Shown here piece after piece: positions 45,097 through 55,142 of a stretch of DNA of 64,000 bases. The notes beneath the pieces were generated by a model. The model ran no database searches. It was given only the letters and a program-made list of their open reading frames with translations, and was not told where the DNA came from. Each line of letters starts with the position of its first letter. The stretch's first letter is position 1. Made by a program: the position numbers and the translations under genes. Source of the DNA: Parahoeflea alexandrii (GTDB taxonomy: Bacteria; Pseudomonadota; Alphaproteobacteria; Rhizobiales; Rhizobiaceae); assembly GCF_024105735.1 (NCBI RefSeq), contig NZ_JAAAML010000003.1, forward strand, positions 558,001 to 622,000. Direction: 5' to 3'.

Positions 45097-46368
45097 ATGA
45101 ACAAGCCAACCCGACCTGATACACTCTCCCGTCGCCGTTTTATCGGTCGCGCCGCAGCGCTGGCCGCTACGACCGTCGTGGCAGGTCCTGCTCTGGCTCA
45201 GTCCGCGATTGAAGATATCATCAATTCGCCGCGCCGCGGCACCTGGGACGACCAGTTCGACGCCAAGAGTTCGCGCTCTGTGGCAGCGACCGCCACACGT
45301 CACCCGATTGCGAGCGCCGACACCATCGCCTTCGTCGAGCGCGCAATCTTCGACTACCAGAACCTTGTCGCCCGCGGCGGCTGGCCGATCGTGCCCGCCA
45401 CCAAGAAGCTGCGCATGGGTGTCTCCGAACCCGAAGTCCGCCTCCTGCGTCAGCGGCTGATGGCATCGGGCGATCTTGACCGCAACGCCGGTCTCTCCAA
45501 TGCATTCGATTCCTATGTCGACGGCGCGGTCAAGAAGTTCCAGGCCCGCCATGGCCTTCCGCCGGACGGTGTGCTCGGCAGCTACTCCTACCAGGCGCTC
45601 AATGTCTCCGCCGATGTCCGCCTCGGTCAGTTGGAGACGAACCTCGTGCGGCTGCGCTCGATGTCGGGCTTCCTTGGCGACCGTTATGTCATGGTCAACA
45701 TTCCGGCTGCCCAGATCGAGGCCGTGGAGAACGGCTCGGTGGCGCTGCGCCATACAGCCATTGTCGGCAAGATTGACCGTCAGACGCCGATCCTCAATTC
45801 GAAGATCCACGAGATCATTCTCAACCCCTATTGGACCTCGCCGCGCTCGATCATCGAGAAGGACATCGTTCCCCTGATGCGCAAGGATCCAACCTATCTG
45901 GCGCGCAACAACATCCGCCTGTTCGACGGCAAGGGCGAGGAAGTCGCGCCGGAAATGGTCGACTGGCATGCTGAAAAGGCGCCGGAACTGATGTTCCGTC
46001 AGGATCCGGGCAAGGGCAACGCCATGTCCTCGACCAAGATCAATTTTCACAATCCGCACGCGGTCTACATGCACGACACCCCGCAGCAGGGCGTCTTCAA
46101 CCAGCTCATGCGGTTTGAATCCTCGGGCTGCGTGCGTGTGCAGAACGTGCGCGATCTCAACACCTGGCTGCTGCGCGACACGCCCGGCTGGAACCGCCAG
46201 GCTATCGAGGCGACGATCGCTTCGGGGGAAAACACCGAGATTGCGCTGTCGACTCCGGTGCCGGTCTATTTCACTTACTTCACCGCCTGGGCCTCTGGGG
46301 ACGGAATTGTCCAGTTCCGTGACGATGTCTACCAGCGCGACGGCGTCGACGAACTGGCGCTGCGCTGA
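45097..46368 (+). CDS. ldtP: L,D-transpeptidase, Tat-exported (LdtP)
   Basis: A 423-residue periplasmic enzyme that makes 3-3 peptidoglycan cross-links or attaches proteins to the wall. It starts with a Tat leader (SRRRFIGRAAALAATTVVA, residues 11-29), then a peptidoglycan-binding domain (about 100-175, FDSYVDGAVKKFQARHGLP) and a YkuD catalytic domain with FESSGCVRV, catalytic Cys345. It is the expected target of LdtR encoded 1.6 kb upstream. A strong terminator follows. Confidence 0.94.
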   Translation: MNKPTRPDTLSRRRFIGRAAALAATTVVAGPALAQSAIEDIINSPRRGTWDDQFDAKSSRSVAATATRHPIASADTIAFVERAIFDYQNLVARGGWPIVPATKKLRMGVSEPEVRLLRQRLMASGDLDRNAGLSNAFDSYVDGAVKKFQARHGLPPDGVLGSYSYQALNVSADVRLGQLETNLVRLRSMSGFLGDRYVMVNIPAAQIEAVENGSVALRHTAIVGKIDRQTPILNSKIHEIILNPYWTSPRSIIEKDIVPLMRKDPTYLARNNIRLFDGKGEEVAPEMVDWHAEKAPELMFRQDPGKGNAMSSTKINFHNPHAVYMHDTPQQGVFNQLMRFESSGCVRVQNVRDLNTWLLRDTPGWNRQAIEATIASGENTEIALSTPVPVYFTYFTAWASGDGIVQFRDDVYQRDGVDELALR

Positions 46369-46377
46369 ACCGGCACC

Positions 46378-46405
46378 ATTGCTGAGAGATGATTGCTGAG
46401 AGATG
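46378..46405. repeat. Tandem 14-base direct repeat after ldtP
   Basis: ATTGCTGAGAGATG occurs twice in succession (46378-46391, 46392-46405), between the ldtP stop and its terminator. It looks like a local duplication by replication slippage. Confidence 0.8.
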
Positions 46406-46411
46406 ATCCTG

Positions 46412-46439
46412 AAAACCGCCCCTTGCCGGGCGGTTTTTT
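46412..46439 (+). terminator. Rho-independent terminator after ldtP
   Basis: AAAACCGCCC pairs with GGGCGGTTTT over a six-base loop and runs into TTTTTT. Confidence 0.95.
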
Positions 46440-46628
46440 GTTCTGCGCTGCACAATGACGCAATCAGGACGGCGGATATTGCCCTCGTCATGCGACGGGG
46501 GTAAACAGCCGCATCCGGACCGGAACACATTGCTCCGGATTCGAGCTAATCTTTGGACGTCGCCAGACCACAGGCGGACGTTACGTCAGACCCGAGCCAT
46601 ACCCCGAGTCACACAAGGAACCCGGAAC

Positions 46629-47942
46629 ATGTCCAACGCGACCGCCGCCGCCCGTTTTTCAGATGCATCGTTCAACCGCACCCTGGCTGATGCCGATCCC
46701 GCACTGTTCGGTTCCATTCAGAGCGAGCTCGGCCGCCAGCGCCACGAGATCGAGTTGATCGCTTCAGAGAACATCGTCTCTCGCGCGGTTCTGGAAGCGC
46801 AGGGCTCGGTGATGACCAACAAGTATGCCGAGGGCTATCCGGGCCGTCGCTATTATGGCGGTTGCCACTTTGTCGATATCGCCGAGGAACTGGCCATTGA
46901 CCGGGTCAAGCAGCTGTTTGACTGCGGCTTCGCCAACGTCCAGCCCAATTCAGGTTCGCAGGCCAACCAGGCCGTGCTTCTGGCTCTCGCCAAGCCCGGC
47001 GACACGCTTCTGGGCATGAGCCTCGATGCCGGCGGTCACCTGACCCATGGCGCCCGGCCCAACCTGTCGGGAAAATGGTTCAACGCGGTCCAGTATGGCC
47101 TCGACCTCGCCACCGGCACCATCGACTATGACCAGGTCGAGGCGCTCGCTCACGAGCACAAGCCGCGCATCATCATCGCTGGCGGCTCGGCCTATTCGCG
47201 CCGCATCGATTTCGCCCGGTTCCGCGCCATTGCCGACGCGGTTGATGCCATCCTGTGGGTCGACATGGCGCATTTTGCCGGTCTCGTCGCCGGCGGCGCC
47301 CATCCAAGTCCGTTCCCGCATGCCCACGTGGCGACTTCGACCACCCACAAGACCTTGCGCGGGCCGCGCGGCGGCATCGTTCTGACCAATGACGAGGATA
47401 TCGCCAAGAAGATCAATTCGGCAGTCTTCCCCGGCCTGCAGGGTGGTCCGCTGATGCATGTCATCGCAGCCAAGGCTGTGGCCTTCGGTGAGGCACTGAC
47501 CCCGGACTTCAAGCACTACATCGGCAACGTTGTCCGCAACGCCGAGGTGTTGGCCGAAACTCTCGTGGCCGGTGGCCTCGAGATCGTCTCCGGTGGCACC
47601 GACACCCACCTGATGCTGGTTGACCTCAGGCCGAAGAACCTGACCGGCAAGGCGTCGGAATCCGCGCTCGGTCGCGCCTTCATCACCTGCAACAAGAACG
47701 GTGTCCCCAACGACCCGGAAAAGCCGACGATTACCTCGGGTGTGCGTCTCGGCACGCCGGCCGGCACCACCCGTGGCTTTGGCGAGGCCGAATTCCGCGA
47801 AATCGGCGCATTGATCCTCGAGGTTCTCGACGGCCTCAAGGCCGCCAACTCGGAGGAGGGTAACGCCCAGGTGGAAGCCGCGGTGAAGGAAAAAGTGGTG
47901 GCGCTGACGAACCGTTTCCCGCTTTATCCGCATCTCGGGTAA
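46629..47942 (+). CDS. glyA: Serine hydroxymethyltransferase
   Basis: A 437-residue PLP enzyme that interconverts serine and glycine with tetrahydrofolate. The PLP lysine is in [13 protein letters not shown] (near residue 242), and [11 protein letters not shown] and [15 protein letters not shown] are conserved. AAGGA precedes the ATG at 46629. No glycine riboswitch was recognised in the 190-base leader. It heads a tightly packed run (nrdR six bases downstream, then ribD, ribE), linking one-carbon, nucleotide and flavin metabolism. Confidence 0.97.
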   Translation: MSNATAAARFSDASFNRTLADADPALFGSIQSELGRQRHEIELIASENIVSRAVLEAQGSVMTNKYAEGYPGRRYYGGCHFVDIAEELAIDRVKQLFDCGFANVQPNSGSQANQAVLLALAKPGDTLLGMSLDAGGHLTHGARPNLSGKWFNAVQYGLDLATGTIDYDQVEALAHEHKPRIIIAGGSAYSRRIDFARFRAIADAVDAILWVDMAHFAGLVAGGAHPSPFPHAHVATSTTHKTLRGPRGGIVLTNDEDIAKKINSAVFPGLQGGPLMHVIAAKAVAFGEALTPDFKHYIGNVVRNAEVLAETLVAGGLEIVSGGTDTHLMLVDLRPKNLTGKASESALGRAFITCNKNGVPNDPEKPTITSGVRLGTPAGTTRGFGEAEFREIGALILEVLDGLKAANSEEGNAQVEAAVKEKVVALTNRFPLYPHLG

Positions 47943-47948
47943 GCCGGT

Positions 47949-48431
47949 ATGCGCTGTCCCTATTGCGGTTCCGAAGACAGCCAGGTGAAGGATTCGCGGC
48001 CAGCCGAAGATGGCGCCGCGATCCGTCGCCGGCGGGTCTGTCCCGATTGTGGCGGACGTTTCACCACCTTCGAGCGCGTTCAGTTGCGCGACTTGCAGGT
48101 TCTGAAGAAAACCGGCCGCAGGGTTCCCTTCGATCGCGACAAGCTGGCGAAATCCTTCCAGATCGCGCTGCGCAAGCGCCCGGTTGATCCCGAGCGCATC
48201 GATCGCGCGGTTTCGGGCATCGTGCGCCGGCTGGAAAGCTCGGGAGAAACCGAGATTGCCACCGACGAGATCGGCCTGCTGGTGCTCGAGGCGCTCAAGG
48301 CTTTGGATGATGTGGGGTTTGTTCGGTATGCTTCGGTCTACCGGGATTTCTCCGGGCCGGAGGATTTCGAGCGCACCATCGCCGAGCTGACTGCCCGGAT
48401 CGCCAATGACAGTTCCGTCGGGGATATCTGA
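47949..48431 (+). CDS. nrdR: Transcriptional repressor NrdR
   Basis: A 160-residue repressor of ribonucleotide reductase genes. A zinc ribbon (Cys3, Cys6, Cys31, Cys34) binds DNA and an ATP-cone domain (about residues 48-138, [17 protein letters not shown]) senses ATP/dATP. It is encoded between glyA and ribD, as usual in alphaproteobacteria. Confidence 0.97.
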   Translation: MRCPYCGSEDSQVKDSRPAEDGAAIRRRRVCPDCGGRFTTFERVQLRDLQVLKKTGRRVPFDRDKLAKSFQIALRKRPVDPERIDRAVSGIVRRLESSGETEIATDEIGLLVLEALKALDDVGFVRYASVYRDFSGPEDFERTIAELTARIANDSSVGDI

Positions 48432-48435
48432 CACG

Positions 48436-49539
48436 ATGGCCGTGAGCGCGCGCGACCGCCGTTTCATGGCGGCGGCAATCCGGCTGGCGCGCTGGCACGA
48501 GGGCCGCACAGGTTCCAATCCGTCTGTTGCAACACTGATCGTGCGCGAGATCGACGGCGCGCCGGTGATCGTCGGACGCGGCGTCACCGCCATTGGCGGC
48601 CGTCCGCACGCTGAGCCCCAAGCCCTTGCCGAAGCCGGAGAGCTGGCGCGCGGCGCAACCGCCTATGTCACGCTTGAACCTTGCGCCCATCATGGCCGCA
48701 CGCCGCCTTGCGCGGAGGCCCTGGTCGCCTCTGGTGTCACCCGTGTGGTGGCGGCTGCGACCGATCCCGACGAACGCGTCTCCGGCCGCGGTTACGCCAT
48801 ATTGCGCGCCGCGGGCATCGAGGTCGAGGAGGGCGTGCTGGCGCGCGAGGCGGAACGCGATCTGGCGGGCTACCTCAAGCGGCGCACCAGCAACCGCGCG
48901 CATGTGACCCTCAAGCTCGCAGTCTCTGCCAATGGCATGATCGGACGGCGCGACGGCCGGCAGGTGGCCATTACCGGCGAGATCGCCCGTCACCAGGTCC
49001 ATGCGCTACGCGCCCGCTCGGATGTGATCCTGATCGGGGTCGGCACCGCCATCAATGATGATCCCGAGCTGACCTGCCGGCTTCCGGGGCTGGAAGACCG
49101 GTCTCCGGTCCGCCTTGTCCTTGATACCCAACTCAGACTGCCGGCCGGGTCCCGGCTTGTGGCAACGGCGCGGGATGTTCCCCTGTGGATTGCCACTGCC
49201 GCCGCTCCGGATGATCCGCGCCGGGCCGAGCTCGCTGAACTGGGCGTGGAATTCCTCGCCTGCGACGCCCATGACGGGCGCATCGCGCTGCCGGAACTGC
49301 TCGAGGATATCGCGGCCCGCGGCCTCTCGACGGTATTCGTCGAAGGCGGCGCCGATGTCGCCCGCACCTTTCTGGCCGAGGATCTTGTCGACCGCCTGAT
49401 CCTGTTGACGGGTGAGGGGAGTGTTGACGGCGATGCGGTGAACGCACCGGTCACCAGGACCACCATCCCCGAGGCTTTCCGGCTGGTCGCTTCCATGACA
49501 TACGGGACCGACCAGATGGATGAATACGAAAGGGCCTGA
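48436..49539 (+). CDS. ribD: Bifunctional diaminohydroxyphosphoribosylaminopyrimidine deaminase / reductase
   Basis: A 367-residue riboflavin-pathway enzyme. The N-terminal deaminase domain (about 5-125) has the zinc-binding HAEPQAL and PCAHHGRTPPC motifs; the C-terminal reductase domain (about 147-365) binds NADPH (THVTLK-type start HVTLKLAVSANGMIGRRDG). It starts four bases after nrdR and ends four bases before ribE. Confidence 0.96.
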   Translation: MAVSARDRRFMAAAIRLARWHEGRTGSNPSVATLIVREIDGAPVIVGRGVTAIGGRPHAEPQALAEAGELARGATAYVTLEPCAHHGRTPPCAEALVASGVTRVVAAATDPDERVSGRGYAILRAAGIEVEEGVLAREAERDLAGYLKRRTSNRAHVTLKLAVSANGMIGRRDGRQVAITGEIARHQVHALRARSDVILIGVGTAINDDPELTCRLPGLEDRSPVRLVLDTQLRLPAGSRLVATARDVPLWIATAAAPDDPRRAELAELGVEFLACDAHDGRIALPELLEDIAARGLSTVFVEGGADVARTFLAEDLVDRLILLTGEGSVDGDAVNAPVTRTTIPEAFRLVASMTYGTDQMDEYERA

Positions 49540-49543
49540 CACC

Positions 49544-50158
49544 ATGTTTACCGGCATCATCACCGATATCGGCCGTGTGGCCGCAGTGACCGAGCGCGAT
49601 CAGGGCGTGAGCCTGCGCATCGAAACCGCCTGGGATCCGGCCGGCATCGATATCGGCGCCTCGATTGCCTGTTCGGGGGTTTGCCTCACGGTGACCGCAC
49701 TGCCGGCCGACGGTGAGAATTCCCGCTGGTTCGAGGTCGAGGCCTGGGAGGAGGCGCTGCGGCTGACCTCCATCGGGACATGGGCAGCCGGCACCAGGAT
49801 CAATCTCGAGCGCTCGCTGAAAATCGGCGACGAACTCGGCGGCCACATGGTCTCCGGCCATATCGACGGTCAGGCCGAAATCATTGCCATCAGGGACGAG
49901 GGCGAAGCCCGCCGTTTCACCCTGCGTGCGCCGGGTGAATTGTCCCGGTTCATCGCGCCCAAGGGGTCTGTGGCGCTTGACGGAACGTCGCTGACGGTCA
50001 ATGCCGTCGATCAGACCGATTTCGACGTTCTCCTGATCCGGCATTCGCTGATGGTCACCACCTGGGGTGAACGCGAAGTTGGCGATCGCGTCAATCTCGA
50101 GGTGGACCAGATGGCGCGCTATGCCGCGCGTCTCGCCGAAACCGCCAAGCCCGTCTGA
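49544..50158 (+). CDS. ribE: Riboflavin synthase subunit alpha
   Basis: A 204-residue enzyme that dismutates lumazine to riboflavin. Two lumazine-binding repeats are visible: residues 1-97 (MFTGIITDIGRVAAV, SIACSGVCLTVT) and 98-195 (GGHMVSGHIDGQAEI, VALDGTSLTVNAV). The ATG at 49544 gives the conserved MFTGI start. Lumazine synthase ribH lies 2.5 kb downstream, beyond two reverse-strand genes. Confidence 0.96.
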   Translation: MFTGIITDIGRVAAVTERDQGVSLRIETAWDPAGIDIGASIACSGVCLTVTALPADGENSRWFEVEAWEEALRLTSIGTWAAGTRINLERSLKIGDELGGHMVSGHIDGQAEIIAIRDEGEARRFTLRAPGELSRFIAPKGSVALDGTSLTVNAVDQTDFDVLLIRHSLMVTTWGEREVGDRVNLEVDQMARYAARLAETAKPV

Positions 50159-50182
50159 TTTCGGTTTTCACCACTGACCGGG

Positions 50183-51559
50183 TCAGCGCGGGAACGGGTC
50201 TTCGCCGAGGCGGAACCGGGCGGCCAGATGTAGGCCGAACACCGCAAAGACATGCATCAGCCACAATGAATCGTTGCGCGCCAGGAAAAATGTCTCCAGG
50301 AAAGACAGCAGCGCCGCGAAGACGATGATCATGAAGAACATGTCGGCGATCTTCCTGTTACCCGGTATTTTTCGTGCTTTGGCGTAGTTGAACATTGGCC
50401 CGATGAACAGCACCCAGAGCAGCACCGCGCCGCCGATGATCCCGAGATTGAGCACGATATCGAGATAGTTGTTGTGACCGTGAACGATGAAACGGTAGTC
50501 CCAGGCCGATTCAAAGGGCTTGTCGAGCAGGAAGACGTTGTCGGTGCTCCAGAAATTGTAAAGGCCGAAACCCGTCCAAGGCTGTTCGGGTATCTTTGAC
50601 AGGCTGAACTCCCAAAGGGTCGTGCGCCCGGTATAGGTGCGGTCACCGAGCAGATCCTCGATCAGATAGGAAATGCGCCCGCTGTAGAGCGAGCCCAACG
50701 TCGCCGCCGCCACACCGGCGAGAGTGACCAGAAAGGCCAGGATGGCCGCCCCGCTGCGCCCGAACAGGCCGGCCATCATCACGATCATGATCGACAGCGG
50801 AAAAAAGCCGCTGGTGGTTTTCGATCCGGTCTTGAGCACGAACAGCGCGCCGGCGAGGAAGATGATCAGGCCACCGAGGCGATGACCCGTTCGCATCAGA
50901 TAAATGCCGAAAATGGCAATCACGCACATCACCGGGCCGGCAACGTTCTTGTGGCTGAAATGACCGCGCCACAACCCGGCATGCTGGGGCTCATAGGCGT
51001 CGTAACCGTGGGTGGCCAGATCCGGCACCACCACCAGTCCGCCATAGGACATGGCGAGCGCAGCCGCCGCTCCGGCAAGCAGGGCGATCTGGAAATCCCG
51101 CTCGCTGCGCGGCAGCGCAATCGTAGAGAACGCGATGAACATGCCGATAACGGTGAGCACCACGGCACGGATCATCGAGTCCGGATCCGGTGCCTTTGCC
51201 ACCGAATAGGCAAGGATGACGGCCAGCATCAGGTAGCTTGGCGTGAGCAGGCTTGCGAGCACTTTTCGGCTTGCCAGGCACATCATTGCCACGGCAAACA
51301 CCAGGCCCGCTGCCAGAAAGCCGATCTGGTTGACGATGCTGCCGCCGTCCCCGCCGGTTTCGCTGACCAGGCTGGAACTGACAAAGGGTCGAAGCGAGAT
51401 CAGCATCAGCGCCATGCCGGCCGCCGACAGCACGATTGCCGACAGCCGCAGAAGCCCGGGCGTGATGATACCGGGCCGGGAAAAATCGAGACCGTGCTGC
51501 AGCGGAGAAAGGGCCGCACGCCGCAATGGGCCGGAAGTGAAGGAAGGTGCGTGGCGCAT
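50183..51559 (-). CDS. O-antigen ligase/polymerase family membrane protein (Wzy/WaaL-like)
   Basis: A 458-residue protein with about 10-12 membrane helices and one long periplasmic loop (about residues 290-395) that contains the family block TTLWEFSLSKIPEQPWTGFG and HGHNNYLDIVLNLGI. Such proteins polymerise or ligate surface polysaccharide. No other polysaccharide genes lie nearby, so its substrate is unknown. ATG at 51559 chosen; a longer frame upstream looks non-coding. With the next gene it interrupts the riboflavin run. Confidence 0.87.
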   Translation of the reverse strand: MRHAPSFTSGPLRRAALSPLQHGLDFSRPGIITPGLLRLSAIVLSAAGMALMLISLRPFVSSSLVSETGGDGGSIVNQIGFLAAGLVFAVAMMCLASRKVLASLLTPSYLMLAVILAYSVAKAPDPDSMIRAVVLTVIGMFIAFSTIALPRSERDFQIALLAGAAAALAMSYGGLVVVPDLATHGYDAYEPQHAGLWRGHFSHKNVAGPVMCVIAIFGIYLMRTGHRLGGLIIFLAGALFVLKTGSKTTSGFFPLSIMIVMMAGLFGRSGAAILAFLVTLAGVAAATLGSLYSGRISYLIEDLLGDRTYTGRTTLWEFSLSKIPEQPWTGFGLYNFWSTDNVFLLDKPFESAWDYRFIVHGHNNYLDIVLNLGIIGGAVLLWVLFIGPMFNYAKARKIPGNRKIADMFFMIIVFAALLSFLETFFLARNDSLWLMHVFAVFGLHLAARFRLGEDPFPR

Positions 51560-51686
51560 GCCGTTGCCCGGGCGAGAGGTGTCAGGCTCCGAGCATCCGC
51601 ATTTATGGTTAACCGACGGTAAATTTCTCCTCGAAGGCGCATGAGGTGGCAGGTCTTGAGGAGAGGCGAATGCACCCCCGGTCTCC

Positions 51687-52403
51687 TCAGTTCTTTGCGT
51701 CTGCCCCAACCTCCGTCTTGGCGCCGCTGTCCGGATCGCCAAGCAGCGCCAGCGCCTCCGATCCCTTCGGGCAGAGGCCGTAAATCCCGGTCGCCAACCG
51801 CTCGAACCAGCCGTAGTGATTGTCGGCCATCAGCGTTCTCGCCCGGTCCACACCGGAGGCCTTGGCAACAAGCGCGGCCTTGGTCGGGCCGAGCTCGGAG
51901 AGCACCCGTGCGCAGCGCAGCGCATCCTGCCGGTAGGCGGTCATCAGGCCCTGGCGTGTCGCGCCGCCGGAATTGGGATCGCCTGTGCGCTTGGCGAACT
52001 CCTTCAGCAGCCGTGCCTTCTTGATGTTGGATTTCCTTGGCTTGTAGGGCGCCGGATCGGCATGCACCTCCACCAGCCCATCTTTCAGCCGCACCGTCAT
52101 CAGCCCGAGCCCAAGCCGGCGGCAGAGCGATGTATTGGCGGCGATCGCCTTCTGGAACGCCCGCCCTGTCCCGCGCGGCACAGCGATATAGACCACATCG
52201 GTGATCGCTTGCCTTTCGATGCCCTGGTGAAACAACGACAGCGAGAACCCGGTTTTCAGTTCCACGACAAGCGGATCCTCATCGGCGCGGACGGCGACGA
52301 TATCCGCCGCCCCGATCTCGCCCTTGACCGCATAGCCCTGGCTTTCGAGCAGGGCCTTGACCGGCGGATAAAGGTCGGTTTCTCGGGGTTTGGCTGCGCT
52401 CAT
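51687..52403 (-). CDS. DUF2161 family protein (PD-(D/E)XK nuclease-like)
   Basis: A 238-residue protein. Residues 8-60 carry a restriction-fold signature: LYPPVKALLESQGYAVKGEI, then ADIVAVR and LVVELKTG, giving the D-x(n)-E-x-K catalytic triplet typical of PD-(D/E)XK nucleases. The C-terminal part resembles a winged-helix region. The biological role of DUF2161 is unknown; a DNA-repair or defence nuclease is possible. AGGCAATC precedes the ATG at 52403; an ATG four codons upstream is an alternative. Confidence 0.83.
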   Translation of the reverse strand: MSAAKPRETDLYPPVKALLESQGYAVKGEIGAADIVAVRADEDPLVVELKTGFSLSLFHQGIERQAITDVVYIAVPRGTGRAFQKAIAANTSLCRRLGLGLMTVRLKDGLVEVHADPAPYKPRKSNIKKARLLKEFAKRTGDPNSGGATRQGLMTAYRQDALRCARVLSELGPTKAALVAKASGVDRARTLMADNHYGWFERLATGIYGLCPKGSEALALLGDPDSGAKTEVGADAKN

Positions 52404-52672
52404 GATTGCCTGCATAGCGGAGTCGTTTCGTTCCGCAAAGGTGCCGACGCGATCCAGCGTGCGGGACGAACATGGAAAGGCATTCGGCAGCAACTGCCGT
52501 ACGCACGGGCCGCGGAAGCGGACAAAAGGCCGCTGGAACCAGCCAAACAGCCATTTCCGCTTGCCAAGCTGCGGACAAAGTGATTTGACCGCGCTCTGAT
52601 CCGACCCAATTCTCAGGTTCCAGTGAGGAACCCAGACGCGTGGCAATTCTGTCCGCAAAAAGGAAAGCCGTC

Positions 52673-53128
52673 ATGGCCAAGCCCAAGATTCCGCATCTTC
52701 TCATCGTTGAAGCGCGTTTTTACGATGACATGTCCGATGCCCTGCTGGATGGCGCTAAATCCGCTCTCGATGCCGGCGGCGCCACCTATGACGTCGTCAC
52801 CGTTCCGGGTGCCCTGGAAATTCCGCCAGCCATTGCCATGGCGCTCGACGCAATGGACGAGGGCGGCGCGGAGTATGACGGGTTCGTGGCGCTTGGCGTG
52901 GTCATTCGCGGCGAAACCCACCATTTCGATATTGTCGCCAATGAATCGGCGCGCGGCCTGATGACATTGTCGATTTCCGAATCGCTCGCGCTCGGCAACG
53001 GCATCATGACCACAGAGAACGCCGAGCAGGCATGGGAGCGGGTCCGCAAGGACCGGCTCGACAAGGGCGGCTTTGCAGCGCGCGCGGCGCTGACGATGAT
53101 CGCGCTGAAAGACAATCTGGCGGGCTGA
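52673..53128 (+). CDS. ribH: 6,7-dimethyl-8-ribityllumazine synthase
   Basis: A 151-residue enzyme that makes lumazine, the substrate of riboflavin synthase. Conserved blocks are [11 protein letters not shown] (near residue 39) and [18 protein letters not shown] (near residue 80). AAAGGAAAG precedes the ATG at 52673. It is followed by nusB after two bases. Confidence 0.96.
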   Translation: MAKPKIPHLLIVEARFYDDMSDALLDGAKSALDAGGATYDVVTVPGALEIPPAIAMALDAMDEGGAEYDGFVALGVVIRGETHHFDIVANESARGLMTLSISESLALGNGIMTTENAEQAWERVRKDRLDKGGFAARAALTMIALKDNLAG

Positions 53129-53130
53129 AC

Positions 53131-53640
53131 GTGGCGACAGAAGACACTTCCTCACCATCGGCGCCTGAGCCGGAAATCAAATCCGCCAACCAGCGCGGCG
53201 CAGCACGGCTGGCCGCGGTCCAGGCTCTCTATCAAATGGATATTGGCGGTGCGGGCGTGCTCGAGATCGTCGCCGAATATGAAGCGCATCGTCTCGGCAG
53301 CGAAATCGACGGCGAGCAGTACCGTCCGGCCGATCCGGCCTGGTTTCGCGCCGTCGTATCTGGCGTGGTCGACAACCAGCGTGCACTTGACCCGGTGATT
53401 CGCTCCGGTCTGACCGAGGACTGGCCATTGTCACGGCTTGATGCCACGCTGCGCGCGATCCTCAGGGCAGGGGCCTGGGAACTCTCCGCCAAGAAGGACG
53501 TGCCGGTGGCTGTCGTCGTCAATGAATATGTCGATGTGGCGCGCGCCTTCTTCGACGGCGAGGAGCCCAAGATCGTCAATGCGGTGCTTGATCGCCTGGC
53601 ACGCAAATATCGCGGCGACCAGAACCCCGGCAAGGACTGA
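53131..53640 (+). CDS. nusB: Transcription antitermination factor NusB
   Basis: A 169-residue all-helical RNA-binding protein that joins NusE (S10) in antitermination of rRNA transcription. Typical blocks are [20 protein letters not shown] near residue 17 and the C-terminal [18 protein letters not shown] and [14 protein letters not shown] at 53131 lies two bases after the ribH stop; the ribH-nusB order is ancestral. Confidence 0.95.
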   Translation: MATEDTSSPSAPEPEIKSANQRGAARLAAVQALYQMDIGGAGVLEIVAEYEAHRLGSEIDGEQYRPADPAWFRAVVSGVVDNQRALDPVIRSGLTEDWPLSRLDATLRAILRAGAWELSAKKDVPVAVVVNEYVDVARAFFDGEEPKIVNAVLDRLARKYRGDQNPGKD

Positions 53641-53645
53641 CCAGC

Positions 53646-54884
53646 ATGGCGTTTCTCGACAGGGTGGGGCTCGCCGGGACAACCGACGCCGAAAATCTTG
53701 CTCGCCGCAACGCGCTGTTGCTCTCGGGCGCGCAGGCCTTCGGTGGAGCAGCCGCTCCCATCGCCATTTCCATGGGTGGACTGGCTGGCTTCTACCTGCT
53801 CGGCGCCGACAAGTCCCTGGCAACGGCGCCGGTCACCGGTTTCAATCTCGGCGTTGCGATCGGCGCGCTGCCCGCCGCCTGGCTGATGCGTCAGATCGGA
53901 CGCCGTTACGGCTTCCTCTCGGGCATGGTGATGACCGCGCTTGGCGGGATCATTTCGGCTATAGCGCTGTTCCGGCATGACTTCTGGCTGTTCGCCATCG
54001 GCATGATCTTTATCGGCCTGGGCGGCTCTTTCGTCCAGCAGTACCGGTTTGCGGCCGCCGACGGCTCCCCCACCAATTTCAAGGCTCAGGCCATCTCATG
54101 GGTGCTTGCTGGCGGTGTCTTCGCCGCCATCATCGGGCCGCAGACCGTGATTTTCACACGTGAACTGTTCGATCCGGTGATGTTTGCGGGCTCGTTCGTG
54201 GCCCTCGTGCCGCTGGCCCTGATCACCATGTCGATCCTGTGGTTTCTGCGCATCCCCAACGACACCAAGCCCGGTGACGCCGGCCACGATGAAACACCGG
54301 CCAGGCCGCTTCTCGAGATCATCAGCCAGTCCCGCTTCATCACCGCGATGATCTGCGGTGTCGGCTCCTATGCCCTGATGACCTTCATGATGACCGGTGC
54401 GCCGCTCGCCATGGTCGGCTGCGGCTTCTCGCCGGAACTGGCGACGCTCGGCATCCAGTGGCATGTCATGGCCATGTTCGCGCCGAGCTTCTTCACCGGC
54501 AAACTGATCGCCCGCTTCGGCCGCGACACCATCACCGCCGCCGGCCTTGTGATTTTGCTTGGCTGCGCGATCGTCGCCCATATGGGCATCGAGTTGTGGA
54601 ACTTCTGGCTGGCCCTGGTGCTTCTCGGCGTCGGCTGGAACTTCGGCTTCATCGGTGCCACCACCATGGTCACCATGACCTACAGGCCGTCAGAGAAGAA
54701 CAAGGTGCAGGGCTTTCACGATGTCACCCTGTTCGGCATTGTTGCCTTTTCCTCGCTGATGTCGGGCAAGGTGCTCAATGCGTGGGGCTGGGACGCCCTC
54801 AACAGCCTGTTCTGGCCGGTTGCGCTGTTCTGTCTGCTGGCGCTGGGCACGCAGGTCCTGCTGGAGCGCCGCCGCTCGATCTGA
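53646..54884 (+). CDS. MFS transporter
   Basis: A 412-residue major facilitator with 12 predicted helices. Loop 2-3 has the superfamily motif AAWLMRQIGRRYGFLSG. A soluble loop lies between halves (about residues 205-222). Substrate unknown. It starts five bases after nusB and is likely co-transcribed with ribH-nusB; this position downstream of nusB is common in rhizobia as I recall. Confidence 0.87.
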   Translation: MAFLDRVGLAGTTDAENLARRNALLLSGAQAFGGAAAPIAISMGGLAGFYLLGADKSLATAPVTGFNLGVAIGALPAAWLMRQIGRRYGFLSGMVMTALGGIISAIALFRHDFWLFAIGMIFIGLGGSFVQQYRFAAADGSPTNFKAQAISWVLAGGVFAAIIGPQTVIFTRELFDPVMFAGSFVALVPLALITMSILWFLRIPNDTKPGDAGHDETPARPLLEIISQSRFITAMICGVGSYALMTFMMTGAPLAMVGCGFSPELATLGIQWHVMAMFAPSFFTGKLIARFGRDTITAAGLVILLGCAIVAHMGIELWNFWLALVLLGVGWNFGFIGATTMVTMTYRPSEKNKVQGFHDVTLFGIVAFSSLMSGKVLNAWGWDALNSLFWPVALFCLLALGTQVLLERRRSI

Positions 54885-55142
54885 ACGGTCTCGCCGGTGT
54901 GATGCTGCTGGGCCGCGGTGTTTTTGCGGACGCGGACCATCAGCGGCCATTCCGGCAGCGTTTCCCAATGCTTATTGGCTGTGCCCTGGCAATAACACCA
55001 TATGCGCCCTTGACGGCACCCCACCTGTGTCGCAATCATCCGCCGCGATGCGGCAGGGTGCCCGGACGTGTGGTCCGTGCAGCTTTCGCCGCGCAATACC
55101 TGGCCGGGGGGAGGATTCCGGCCAAATTGGAGGGATATCAGC

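Noticed and set aside
46440-46628. Glycine riboswitch before glyA
   Set aside because: The conserved core elements are not present; only weak local stems were seen.
46950-48593. 547-codon minus-strand frame across glyA, nrdR and ribD
   Set aside because: Antisense to three securely identified genes.
52404-52672. FMN riboswitch before ribH
   Set aside because: No conserved RFN element; most of the interval is upstream of the DUF2161 start with no structure noticed.
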